Assembly: GCA_003545705.1 (NCBI GenBank)
Contig: QVLQ01000023.1
Coordinates: 1-64,000, forward strand
Source: Acidomyces sp. 'richmondensis'
Taxonomy: Eukaryota; Ascomycota; Dothideomycetes; Mycosphaerellales; Teratosphaeriaceae
Length of the DNA stretch: 64,000 nucleotides
Reading direction: 5' to 3'
Position numbers and translations under genes: made by a program. Under the pieces are notes generated by a model that did not search any database, was not told the DNA's origin, and saw nothing but the letters and a program-made list of their open reading frames with translations. Shown here in pieces: positions 45,600 through 55,302 of the stretch; the stretch's first letter is position 1; the number at the start of each line of letters is the position of its first letter.

Positions 45600-48500
45600 G
45601 TTCTCTTCCGGTTCCTAAGAGGTGTACTCTTCCGGCCAGCCTTCCCACTGTACCAGGTACCACTGTTTCCTAGCCTTCCGTTTTGAGTCTACAATGGCCT
45701 TTACTGTCCATTCACCGTTGTCCTCCGCGAGAGGCATGGGCTCCGCAGGCTCCTCTCCTGCTCGCTGTTGCCACGGCTCTAGCAAGGACACGTAGAAGAC
45801 ATTATGGATGCTGTATGAAGCTGGAAGCGCCAGTCGGTACGCTTGTGAGCCGACGGCGTCCCTAATGCGGAACGGTCCTATAAACTTTGGACCTATCTTC
45901 TTCTTTGGGCTTAGCAGTCTTAGGTTCTTTAAAGACAATAGCACCTTGTCGCCTACCTTATAGCTCTGTGGCCTTTGGCGGGAGTTCTGCGCTCTAAGCT
46001 GTATCTCCATTGCGTGTTGCCAGCGGCTCCTCAGCGTCTGATCTGCTTCTCGCATGCGCTTTGCGGCTTCCGCTGCAGCTGGCACTCTCCCTTCCCGCGA
46101 CTTGTCCCGAGTCGGGGCTTTATGGATTTCCGGGTTCCAGCCATATACCACGCTGAAGGGGCTTATACGCAGCGTATAGTGCACGCTATTATTAGCGGCA
46201 AACTCAGCCTGAGTTAGTAAGGAAGGCCACTCTTCTTGATTTTCGCTACAGTAGCAGCGTAGGTACTGTTCTAGGGTTTAGTTCATCCGTTCGGTTTGCC
46301 CATCAGTCTGTAGGTAGAAGGCCGTGCTTAGCCGGTGATTAACACGCGCTTTATATACGAAGTCGCTCCAGTATTGGCTCGTAAAGATTGAGCCTCGATC
46401 GGTAACAATTCCATCCGGAACTCCGTAGTAACGGATTACTTTATCCCGCAGTATATTCGCAAGGTCCACGCTTGTGCAGCGCTTAGTTGTCGCAATATAT
46501 CTGCTTATCTTTAAATATCGATCCACAATAACCAGTATTACATCTACTGCTTGTCCCTTCATGTTGCCCGGCGGCAGATCTGTAATAAAATCTATCGTGA
46601 TTTCCTACTAAGGGCGGTTTAGCATAGGAAGCGCCTGCGCTTCGCCATATAGACGATAGCGCTTCGTCTTCATCACTTAGTACACTGAGCAGGTCTTAAC
46701 GTATTCAGCCGTATCTTTAGCCAGCGTTGGCCACTAGTACTTCCGCCGTAGTAGGGCTTCCGTCTTATCTCGGCCAAAATGGCCTGCTAGCTCGTCGTTA
46801 TAGTGGATTCGCATAAGTTGCGCCCGTAAGGCGCTGTCGTTTGGCACGTACACCGTATCTTTATAAAACTACAAGTTACTGTCTTCTTTCTACGCCTATA
46901 CTTCGCCTGCATTTTGTGCGTTTTGCCGCAGTGTAGCGAGTTCGTCATCTCGTTGCTGCAATCGCCTAATTATATGTGCTAGGTCTTCATCTAGTCGCGA
47001 TTGGAATGGATCTTCATATCTTGTTAGCGTATTATATAAAGCCCTATAGGGCTCTTAAGCCCCACAATTTCCTTATCTACATTTGGCGTTATAAAATGGG
47101 AAAAATATAAACAAACTGCTCTAGAAGGAGCCGTCTTTCATAGTCATAGACTTCTATAGGACGTTAAATGGAATAATCAATCATATATAAAGCCCTAATC
47201 ATTAGCACCGGCTGTGATTGTCTTGCGTTGAGAGGATCCGCACGCATGTTCTATGTTACGCGCACTCTCTTCACCAGCGGTACCAGCTCTTCATCAGCAC
47301 CCTATACCGCCAGCTTAGCCTGCAAGGTTGGGAGTAGCTGGCTCGCCGCCTGCGTAGCGCCTTCGTAATCCGGTCGCCGTAATAGGCTATCTGCCGGGTT
47401 TGTACTCCTAGCGCGGTGTTCAATGACGAAGTCAAATGCTGCTAAGTAGGTCGCCTACCGAGCTTGGCGACTATTTAACTGCTTTACTCCCATAAATCTA
47501 CGTAGGTTGTTGTGATCAGTAAGCACTTGTATCGCATATTGGGCGCCTTCAAGGTAATGGCGAAACTGCTTGAACCCTTCTACAATAGCTAGTAGCTCTT
47601 AATCGTGCGTTTCGTAGTTTACCTCCGCTAGTATCAACTTTCTTGACCAAAATGCAATAGGGTACCACCGCGCAGGTTGCCCGCCTTCGTCTAGCAGCTA
47701 AGACACAATTGCTGAAATAGCAAACTGCGAAGCGTCAGTTTCTAGGCGCAGCCTTGCGTTTGGCTAATAGTGTCGTAAGATAGGAGCCTCTGTAAAGGCT
47801 GCTTTGATCTTGCGAAACGCCTGCTCTTAAGCGTCGCCCCAGTTGATAGGGACTGGTTGCTTCCCTTTCTTATTACCCTTAGTCAGGCTCGTTAGAGCGT
47901 GGACTATCTTTGAGTAAAATCGGATAAAGCGGCAGTAGAAGTTCGCAAATCCTAAGAAGGTCTGTACTTCCCGTACAGAAGTAGGCGTAGGCCACTCTTC
48001 TATTGTGGCTACCCTGCGCTTATCCATCGCTACGCCTTCGGTGCTTATAATGAAGCTAAGGAATTCAACTTCTGTAGCAAAGAACCTACACTTCTTACGG
48101 TTAGTATACAAAGCAAACTTATATAGTCGCGCCAGTACCTCGCGGATATGCCGCATATGCTCCGCGTACGAGTCGCTGTATATGAGGATATCGTCCAGAT
48201 ATACTACGTAACAGGTATCAACTAAGCCTACGAGGGCTCGGTTAATGTAGGCTTAGAAGGTTGCTAGAGCATTGGTTAGCCCAAAAGGCATAACTAAATA
48301 CTCAAAGTGACCGTATCGCGTGCGAAACGCAGTCTTCCACTCATCGCCTCGCTTGATAGGTATACGGTGATACGCATCCTTCAAGTCCAAGGTCGTATAG
48401 CATGTGGCTCGCCCGAGCCTATCCAGCGTCTCGCTGATAAGTGGCAACGGGTGCCGATTCTTCTAAGTTATCGCATTCAACCCGCGATAATCAACGCAGA

Positions 48501-49164
48501 GTCGCAGGGCCCTATCCTTCTTTGGCACAAAGAGGATAGGCGCACCCGCCTCGCTGGTGGATCGCCTGATCCATCCGTTCTTGAGCGCCGTCTCAAGATA
48601 CTCCCGCAATACTTCCAACTCCTTCTGGGAGAGGTTATAGAGCGGCCGATACGGAGGGCGTTGACCTGACTCCAGGTCAATCGCATGCTCCACGCCGTCG
48701 GGTCGCCTAAGTCTCGCAACGTCGTTATACTCAAACACGTCTGCGAAGTCTCTCAGCGCTTCCGGTAAGTCCTCCATCTCGGAGACCCCTACCGACCCCG
48801 GCCCAGGCTGTAGGAATACTGCCAGTACTCTCGAAGCCTTACGCAAATCCCGTAGGAATGCCCGTAGTTCTCGCACACGAGTCGCCGGCAACTCGCTCGT
48901 ATCGGAATACTACCAATAGTTATTGCGGCTATTAACTACGACTCCGTATTGACGCCTCTACGGCCGTCTAAGGAGGATCTCCCGTCTAGGGAGGTCAGCT
49001 CCATAGAAGGTACTTATTGTCATGCGCTCTGTCCCCGAGGAGTCTGTGAGCCGCATGCGTACCCGGTACGCGCCATAATAGTGTCCCTTCTCACCTCGAA
49101 AGGACTCCATCGCCGGAAGAGGCGCCTCTTCCAGCCGTCGAAGGCCATACTCCAGTGCAACTTG
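45600..49164 (-). pseudogene. Ty3 A1 pol: reverse transcriptase, RNase H, integrase, chromodomain
   Basis: From right to left: reverse transcriptase (ILFVPKKDRALRLCVDYR about 48530; CYTTLDLKDAYHRIPI about 48400; VMPFGLTNALATF about 48290), RNase H (LETDASQFAIS about 47745), a linker carrying the LINE bit, integrase (IVTDRGSIFTSQYW about 46400; TDGQTERMN about 46285), the integrase C-terminal fold (KKIGPKFIGPFRIRDAV), and a chromodomain (EWTVKAIVDS, QWYLVQWEGWPEEYTS, about 45700-45615). Stops are TAG from TGG or CAG. Long open pieces: 48891-48463, 48156-47827, 46562-46278, 46184-45615. Confidence 0.87.
47047..47183 (+). mobile_element. 137-bp LINE 3' end inserted in A1, 14-bp target duplication
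   Basis: Only the last part of the LINE 3' UTR plus the AATC tail. The duplication TATATAAAGCCCTA is at 47033-47046 and 47184-47197. An extreme 5' truncation, and a late event because A1 itself is young. Confidence 0.95.
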
Positions 49165-50502
49165 CTAGGAGATGACGTTCACATCCGCCCCATTATCCAG
49201 GATGCAGTCTACTGGCGTGCTACGCCCCTGCGCCTCCAAGGCGCCTTGCAAGCGTTTTGCCGGCCAGGACTCTACTCCTTGTTCGATTGAGGTCTTACGG
49301 ATCCGGCGGATTGCCTGGTCACTCACTGACCCTGCCGCCTGTGGACGCGTCTTCTTAGGTCGCCTTAATAGCTCCGCACCTGCGGCTACCTTGCGTACCC
49401 TACGTCTATCGTCCCACAGGTGCCTGTTGGGACATCCGGAACGGAAGTGTCCCTTCTGCTTGCAGCCCCAACACCTGTCCCTTTCATCGCCTTCTCCTGC
49501 ATCGCGCAGGCGTGGCGCCTTGGGAGTACTGGTGTCTGCTTGACGCCCGCCGGGCAAAGGCCACCGCCTTTTCAAATCTCCTCGCTGCCGACCCTTCAAG
49601 GCTTCGGTGCCTTGCTTGTGTGGAGGAGCAACAGGATGACTCTGTTTGTTAGCAGCCTCGATCCTTGTTACTAGCGATATAAGGTCCTCACGTGTTGCCG
49701 GCATTGCGTGATATGTAATAATATCCGAGCGCAGCTTTGGCCTCAGTTTCGCAAGAAGGTGCCGCGTGCGCTGCTCCGGCGTATAAGACGTGAGTTGCTC
49801 CTCCAGAGTTGCCAGTTCTGCAGCAAACGCTTGTGCGGTTTGATTTTCTCCCTGTCTTGCATCATTATACGCTACGATGACGCTTAGTATGCGGTTCACC
49901 GGGTCCTCTACCGCGTCGTAGATAAACTGCTTGAAATTCTCCCATATGTGCTTCTCAAGATCACCTATACAATAGGAGTGATGCCACGTCTCGCGCGGTT
50001 CGCCTGCGAGGAACATGACACCGTATAGCACTTTCTCGCGCTCTATTGAGTAAGCTTGTCCGGACAGCGCAAAGACCAGCTCCAGCGTCCGGATGAAATC
50101 GCGAGCTTCCTTCAGAGTTTTCCCTCGGAAAGGCTCTGGTTCTTTTAACTTCATTCGCCCGGCACGGCTGGTAGACCTCTGCGGTGAGCATGCGCTGCGT
50201 GAGGCGCTTGTGCCTCTCGTGCTCATAAGGTCTTCGGGAGAGTCTTCCAGCTCGGAGGCTCTACTGGTGCGACCAGCGCGCCGCCGCTGTCGTACTTCAG
50301 CAAGGCGTTCTTCCAGTTCCTCGATTTCCAGCTGTTGCGCTAATGCCTCGCGCCTTTGTCGTAGGCGCTTCGCTTGTTCCTCATCTGGTTCCAAGCCAGT
50401 ATTTGGAGTGCGTTCAGTCATTAGCGTAGCGGATTGTTCGTGGTCATCGCGCACTTCCAGCGCTGGTAGTTCACGACCGTAAGCCTGGATCGAGGGTTCC
50501 AT
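49165..50502 (-). CDS. Ty3 A1 gag (with start of protease), open
   Basis: A 445-codon open frame from ATG 50502. It encodes a charged coiled N-terminus (Glu/Arg-rich, residues about 40-75), a retrotransposon gag capsid domain (FRGKTLKEARDFIRTLELVF; WHHSYCIGDLEKHIWENFKQ), a zinc knuckle CWGCKQKGHFRSGC (near 49475), and the beginning of the protease with ILDNGADVNVIS. The catalytic motif is D-N-G rather than D-S/T-G. The frame stops at a TAG where CAG is expected, after which pol continues in the same frame, so gag-pol was a single ORF. Confidence 0.87.
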   Translation of the reverse strand: MEPSIQAYGRELPALEVRDDHEQSATLMTERTPNTGLEPDEEQAKRLRQRREALAQQLEIEELEERLAEVRQRRRAGRTSRASELEDSPEDLMSTRGTSASRSACSPQRSTSRAGRMKLKEPEPFRGKTLKEARDFIRTLELVFALSGQAYSIEREKVLYGVMFLAGEPRETWHHSYCIGDLEKHIWENFKQFIYDAVEDPVNRILSVIVAYNDARQGENQTAQAFAAELATLEEQLTSYTPEQRTRHLLAKLRPKLRSDIITYHAMPATREDLISLVTRIEAANKQSHPVAPPHKQGTEALKGRQRGDLKRRWPLPGGRQADTSTPKAPRLRDAGEGDERDRCWGCKQKGHFRSGCPNRHLWDDRRRVRKVAAGAELLRRPKKTRPQAAGSVSDQAIRRIRKTSIEQGVESWPAKRLQGALEAQGRSTPVDCILDNGADVNVIS

Positions 50503-50543
50503 TGGGCCTGTACGGGTTGCGAATAAGGGGGAGTAATCAGAAC

Positions 50544-50745
50544 TGATACAGGATACCTCAACCAGGTATCTCGCAGCGTGTACAGGTCCCCGACTAAACA
50601 GTCAGTACGAGGTAGAACTGATTACTGCTTTCTGTGAGTCGCATGCGCTGCGAAAGAGTAATCAGTACGCCAAGCCACCGAGACCGGCGCACGTGATCTC
50701 CTTTTGGGGACTATCCACGAGGGTCCTACAACACCTCCTGTAACA
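50544..50745 (-). repeat. 5' LTR of A1
   Basis: 202 bp, partner of 44020-44221, with the same hairpin (ACTGATTACT...AGTAATCAGT). In the minus orientation transcription would start here. Confidence 0.93.
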
Positions 50746-50750
50746 AAAGG

Positions 50751-50845
50751 AGTAAGGATTTTGTTGCTCGCTTAACGAGGTGGCTCGGTAAGCTATGAAT
50801 TACGTAACTATGGACTCTGAGCGTGTTATCGAATGATCGCAAACA
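50751..50845. other. Terminal-repeat-like remnant beside A1
   Basis: GTTGCTCGCTTAACGAGGTGGCTCGG followed by AATTACGTAAC resembles the DDE family 2 terminal repeat (GGCTCGCTTGGTGGGGTGGCTCG...ATTACGTTA). A1 appears to have inserted next to or into such an end. The tandem GGCTCG motif is the shared part. Confidence 0.45.
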
Positions 50846-51767
50846 CTAAACAGCCACCTTGTTCTCATCAATCCATGCAGTTAGCTTGTCCCAATTGACG
50901 CATTTGTGGAACGAATCAAAGTCCGCTATCTCGCTGTTCTCTTTGGTCTCATTTACCTTGATCAGAAATGGTGTAATGTCCGGCTTGCACATCAGTGTCA
51001 GACGAAGGCTCTCAATGCAATGGTCGACGTGCTCGCGATTTGCACGATCGCTCTTATTCAAGCCGATGGGACGCTCCTCGAACTCGTCTAGATAAGTAAA
51101 TTGTCTGATGGTGTTCTTCGAAAGCTAATCAGCACTATGAGAATCATTTGCTAAGATACGATCGACGCACCAGGCAATGCAGCATGTGGAAACCCTCAAT
51201 GATAGCGTTGAATCCTTCACCTTTGTCCTGTTGTGTCTTCTTATAGATTCCTGCGTCGGACGACCCGTTCAAAGCCGCCATCTCGCTGGTCGGGATGTTG
51301 ATAGCGCCGACTGGAAAAAGCAGTCAGTGTAGAAAGAAGCAATAGGTTGATTTGTACGTACACTGCCATAATCTGTCCCATGCAGCCTCTCTCTCTCTGG
51401 TAGGCGGTCCTCTATAGGGGCTGATCTCGTGCAGACCGTTGTGATAACGGTAGTGTTCGTACTCTATCACAGGCGCTAATGGCGCTATTTCCGCCAGTTA
51501 TCAGTGATCGTCTACGCTGTAGCCAGTCAAACAAGAAGATGGGCAAAGCGCACAATATACATTGAGTCTTGCAGTGCATGCCTGGTCCGAAAGAGCATTC
51601 CGTCCTGACCATATAGCGATCCAGAGTATAAGGATTAATGTCATGCAAATGCCACTCAATATGTGGACGACCAACCAAGGAGGTCCGGACCTTGTTTCAA
51701 CGAACTTTGTAGACGCAGGCAGCAGATAAGCGTCGTCGAAGACTGTCGATACGTCGTCGTGGTCCAT
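50846..51767 (-). CDS. UstYa-family oxidase (DUF3328), gene 1
   Basis: Predicted membrane-anchored oxidase of the UstYa family; members carry out oxidative cyclisation and similar changes on ribosomal or nonribosomal peptides. Exons: 51767-51554, 51475-51362, 51310-51171, 51115-50846 (introns 78, 51 and 55 nt, all GT-AG, phases 1, 1, 0), giving 245 residues. One transmembrane helix at about residues 31-53 (WLVVHILSGICMTLILILWI). The YRGPP and AAWDRLW landmarks are present, as are both HxxHC motifs: HMLHC (151-155) and HVDHC (185-189). The ATG chosen leaves a normal cytoplasmic N-terminus; an upstream open stretch has no better start. The C-terminus (DITPF, DFDSFHKC) is most like gene 4. No damage seen. 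Substrate unknown. Confidence 0.9.
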
Positions 51768-52541
51768 CTCAGATAATACAAAAATTTGTAGCTGTGAACC
51801 GTGTATAGCAAAACATCCAGCTCGATGCACAGCTATAAGACCAGTTTTCACGCTGCAATCGGCATTGACATATCCTCGCTGCGTTGTCTGGAACGCGCGC
51901 GCGCGCTACGGTCCCCGCCTACAATCGCGGAAAAAAGTTTCGCATATGCCGAGACTTGCGGGGATTACTGCGCTTCTCACCATACGGTGTACATAGCGGT
52001 ATGTAGCGATATAAAGCAAAATATTTCAAATCAAAGGCATATTAGTACTTTAAGGCGTTGTTTTCAATCGCTGAGAGGCAGTTTTGCTACTGGGTTTCGC
52101 GCCTTGCACTCACTATAGATCGTTGCCAGCTAGACCGCGTTGTAGCTGAGATCCCTTGCTTATCTTGACGACACTGCATTGGACAATGTAGCCAAGACCA
52201 CTGCAGCAATAATAAACCCCTCAAAATCGACTATTGAACCATTCAATTCCTAATTCTGAGGACTATGGAAAGAAAAAGAGCTCAATAACGGTCTGATTTT
52301 CGCTATGGTATAAGAATCGCAACCAATTCGCGAAAGTCTTGGCGTGCGCGAAACTTTTTTTCCGCGGTTGTAGCTTCGTGAGCTTTACTGTGCTTCGGTC
52401 ATCTGGCGAATGTGGTGCATTGCCTTTTCGTGCCGTTCTGATGCACGGCGAAATAAATTATTTGATAATATAAACGAATCGGAGATTATAGGATGATAGA
52501 ACCTGATTGTGCATCACGTCACAGGATATAACTTTAATGTT
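51768..52541. promoter_or_regulatory. Intergenic region: gene 1 promoter and gene 2 terminator
   Basis: No gene seen. It contains an alternating CG tract at 51894-51906 (127 bp upstream of the gene 1 ATG) and an inverted pair of a 25-bp sequence: CTACAATCGCGG...GTTTCGC at 51919-51943 and its reverse complement, one A longer, at 52348-52373. Confidence 0.55.
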
Positions 52542-53524
52542 CTACGCTATTATAGCGGCGGAGTCTTCTGCAGGTAACCAGGTGAACGGGCTATGATGGC
52601 GATCCACTTTGACCCATCTATCGAAGGCCCACTGTTTGATCTTCTCAAAGTTCTTGCACTGATGTCGACTTTTCATCTCTGTCTGCACGGTTTGTGCTCG
52701 CTCAGACCAAACATATTGTAACGGAGAAACGTCGCCGTGACACATGACTGCCTCCCGGAGATGCTCAATGCAGTGTTCTGTCGTAAAGATCAGCCTTATT
52801 CCAAGTGACGCTTGCCTGCCATAGCTAATTACCATAATGCTCGGTGAATGGCTCGTTTCGTGTCCCGTTGGCAAAGAAGAATCCCAATCCGTAGTATTCC
52901 GGCCACGCAACTTTTCTGAAAGTATTCTGGTGGCACTATTAATATGGCGGAGAGCATGCACTTGGTTTGCAGCTAACTTACTACGCAGTGGAGCTGATGA
53001 AACACATCCAGGCCCGTCATGTAGTGATCCGGCATGTTCCAAATTGGCACGACTGGGTCAACCAAGCGTTCGGCATCGTCTCGTGTGATGCGAATGGTCA
53101 CACCATCTAGTCCTAGTCAGTATAGAATGTTGTTTTTGGAAGCGAGTCACAAACACTGATATAGATCGTCCCAAAGATGGTCGAGTTCAACGGTCGGAGT
53201 TCCAATATATGGCCCAGTGTCCGAACCGAACCCTTTTCGGAAAACCCTCTCTTCATACTCCACAACGCCGTTGGCAGGTGCTCGAAAGCGTTCAGCGTTT
53301 CCAAAACTATGTGCGAGAGATCAGATAGACTCACAGAAAAGTCTTATTGAAGGGTCATGAGGTGACCTGTATAAGCCAAACAATATGAGGAGCGAGCTAC
53401 AAAGTGCCACGTAAAGTATGACAAGGTGCAACTGATGCAATCTCGACAAGAGATAACTTTGGCAAAATCTTGGGACCGGTTCGATAGACCCATGGAAGAA
53501 AGGTCTCAGTTCTTCGATGTCCAT
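52542..53524 (-). CDS. UstYa-family oxidase (DUF3328), gene 2
   Basis: Exons 53524-53335, 53280-53155, 53106-52982, 52926-52833, 52777-52542; introns 54, 48, 55 and 55 nt, phases 1, 1, 0, 1; 256 residues. ATG at 53524 (the open frame extends upstream only to a GTG). One transmembrane helix at about residues 33-52. Family landmarks: SPANGVVEYE, HLWDDLYQ, HQLHC (142-146) and HYEHC (177-181), the second motif being split by the fourth intron. C-terminal REAVMCHGDVSPLQYVW and a CKNFEKIKQW tail follow. Head-to-head with gene 3 over a 338-bp shared promoter. Frame intact, no RIP signs. Likely a peptide-modifying oxidase; the reaction cannot be told from sequence. Confidence 0.9.
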
Positions 53525-53862
53525 CTGTCTCTCCTTGGTGAACACCGTGGAAATGACAAAGACCCTTGCGCTGAGCCGCGATAAAGGTTTCGAAGAGCCG
53601 GCGATGTGAGATGCTTTAGAGCATAGAGGAGAGACAATACCTTTAAATACGGTTTACTGAGTAATTATTTTTCTGGCATTCTAAGACGCATACTGATTGA
53701 ATGAAAGGATTGAACAATGCCTTGTACTGCGCGCGCGATCCGCGCGGACCTCCAACGAAAAATTTCGAGTGGGGCTTAAGTGAACGAAGTCAACCTTGGT
53801 TAGGGTAGAACGCATTATCAACACACTTCTAATAATTTTGAGTTTATGGTCGTATTTCCATT
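53525..53862. promoter_or_regulatory. Divergent promoter of UstYa genes 2 and 3
   Basis: 338 bp between two start codons facing away from each other. It contains a near-palindrome, GCGCGCGCGATCCGCGCGGA (53729-53748), followed by ACGAAAAATTTCGAG. A shared activator site is plausible and would co-regulate both genes. Confidence 0.6.
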
Positions 53863-54914
53863 ATGGATTATGAAAGTCTAGAGTCTCTGCTTCTGTCTGA
53901 ACAATGGAAGAAAGCATCTCATCTGGGACACTTTGCCCGCCGCTGTTGTGTCGTCGTTATTGTAACCACTACATTGTTGGGCCTTGGAACCGCTTTTATA
54001 ATTTTGTTGGTTGTCACGAAAGAAAGAACATGCCTTGGTCAACTAAAAAGACCGCAATCTTGGTGTATGATGAAATTACTCCCACTACAAGGTCATATCG
54101 GCAGCTGACTTACCTCCAGCGCCAGCAGAACCCGCCGTGGCATCGCTGTCTTCACAGTTCGAAGGGTCATTCTTGTCGCATTCAATATACAAAGGGAAGC
54201 CAAGTCCTCTCCTAGACGGCGCATGGGATAACGTGACCCACCGTAAGACTCCTAAACAGCAAAAGCCATACTCAATCTCATGACTTGTTCACGCAGTCAA
54301 GTATATTCCCCTCTCAGAAGAAGAAGTTCGCCGCCTCGGCAAAGATCCCAGAAACACTGTTCAATTTCCGCCTGATTTTCGCATAGAAGATAAGCCATAT
54401 GCTGGCTTTTTGGAAGTCTTCCACCAACTTCACTGCTTAGTAAGAGTTCGGAAATCCGCTTTATATATAGTCCTCTTTTCTGACATTCGCAGAATACTAT
54501 TAGGCAATATCTTGATATCGATCATTATAAAGTACATTTTCCAGGAACTGAACTTGAAAATAGAGCCCATGTTGGTAGGCTTTTGAGCTGCTTGTGCTGA
54601 ATTCGATTCGTGATTTAACTCGGAAATATAGATCATTGCATAGATATTCTGAGGCAAGTTCTGATGTGCCAGGCCGACATTAGTGTTGTAACTATGAATT
54701 GGGTCACTTGTATGTCAAAATCCGCATAATGTCGCCGAGTTCTAACTTATGAGCAACAGTCATGGAGCATCCCACACCCGATTTCAGTACGAATCATATT
54801 TGCCGAGACTTTCAGAGAATACAGAGATGGAACGATGACCACGCGTTGCCATGGGCTCCATTTCGCAAGACAAGCGAGTCTGTAGAACTCGATCATTACC
54901 CGAAACGTTCATAA
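53863..54914 (+). CDS. UstYa-family oxidase (DUF3328), gene 3
   Basis: Exons 53863-54064, 54120-54242, 54297-54439, 54493-54574, 54632-54709, 54760-54914; introns 55, 54, 53, 57 and 50 nt, phases 1, 1, 0, 1, 1; 260 residues. One transmembrane helix at about residues 29-51. Landmarks: SPAEPAVA, SIYKGKPSP, GAWDNV, FLEVFHQLHC (HxxHC 151-155), HVDHC (182-186, split by intron 4), LRQVLMCQADIS and the tail HPTPDFSTNHICRDFQ. It has the most introns of the four paralogues and keeps every splice signal. Divergent from gene 2. Frame intact. Confidence 0.9.
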
Positions 54915-55302
54915 AACAGACATGACACAATACATTTCACAACCAATCCCTATATTCGATTCGCAGACACTAAAATGCCTCCTATATCTTCTAGTCGAGC
55001 CCTTCGTATAGCAGTGGCTTTCAGACGTTTACTGAAGTCGTTCAGAACAGTTGTTCTACAGTTACTATAAGCGTTGGCTGCAATAGCGTTATTCAAAGCG
55101 ATAAGATCAGAGTTAGGAACAAAATATTGCACAGTTTGTCTCCTAACACTGTATTGATGTGCCTTGGTGTTGTTGGTGTGGTAGTGTATAGATTTCAAAG
55201 CCTGCTTGTTTTTCAAAGCTCCGCATAGGGCAATCTTCCAGTCTTATATATTCCTTGTATTCTCTGCGCATATATATATATAACAAAGATCATATTTCCT
55301 TA
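54915..55302. other. Intergenic, no convincing gene
   Basis: Downstream of UstYa gene 3. An 88-codon minus-strand frame at 54950-55216 has no recognisable domain and no neighbour support. The stretch ends in a (TA)n run (55271-55281) just before the long-inverted-repeat element. Confidence 0.5.

Larger units (their letters stand above)
44020..50745 (-). mobile_element. Ty3/gypsy family A, copy A1 (complete, lightly RIP-mutated)
   Basis: A 6,726-bp chromovirus-type LTR element on the minus strand. LTRs 44020-44221 and 50544-50745 (202 bp each); target duplication AAAGG (44015-44019, 50746-50750). Gag is open; pol has a limited number of TAG stops. A 137-bp LINE piece is inserted at 47047-47183. 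The two LTRs are nearly identical, so this is a recent insertion. Confidence 0.95.

Noticed and set aside
54950..55216. 88-codon minus-strand frame
   Set aside because: No recognisable domain or homologous copy in the window; could be a decayed fragment, but there is nothing to support a gene.
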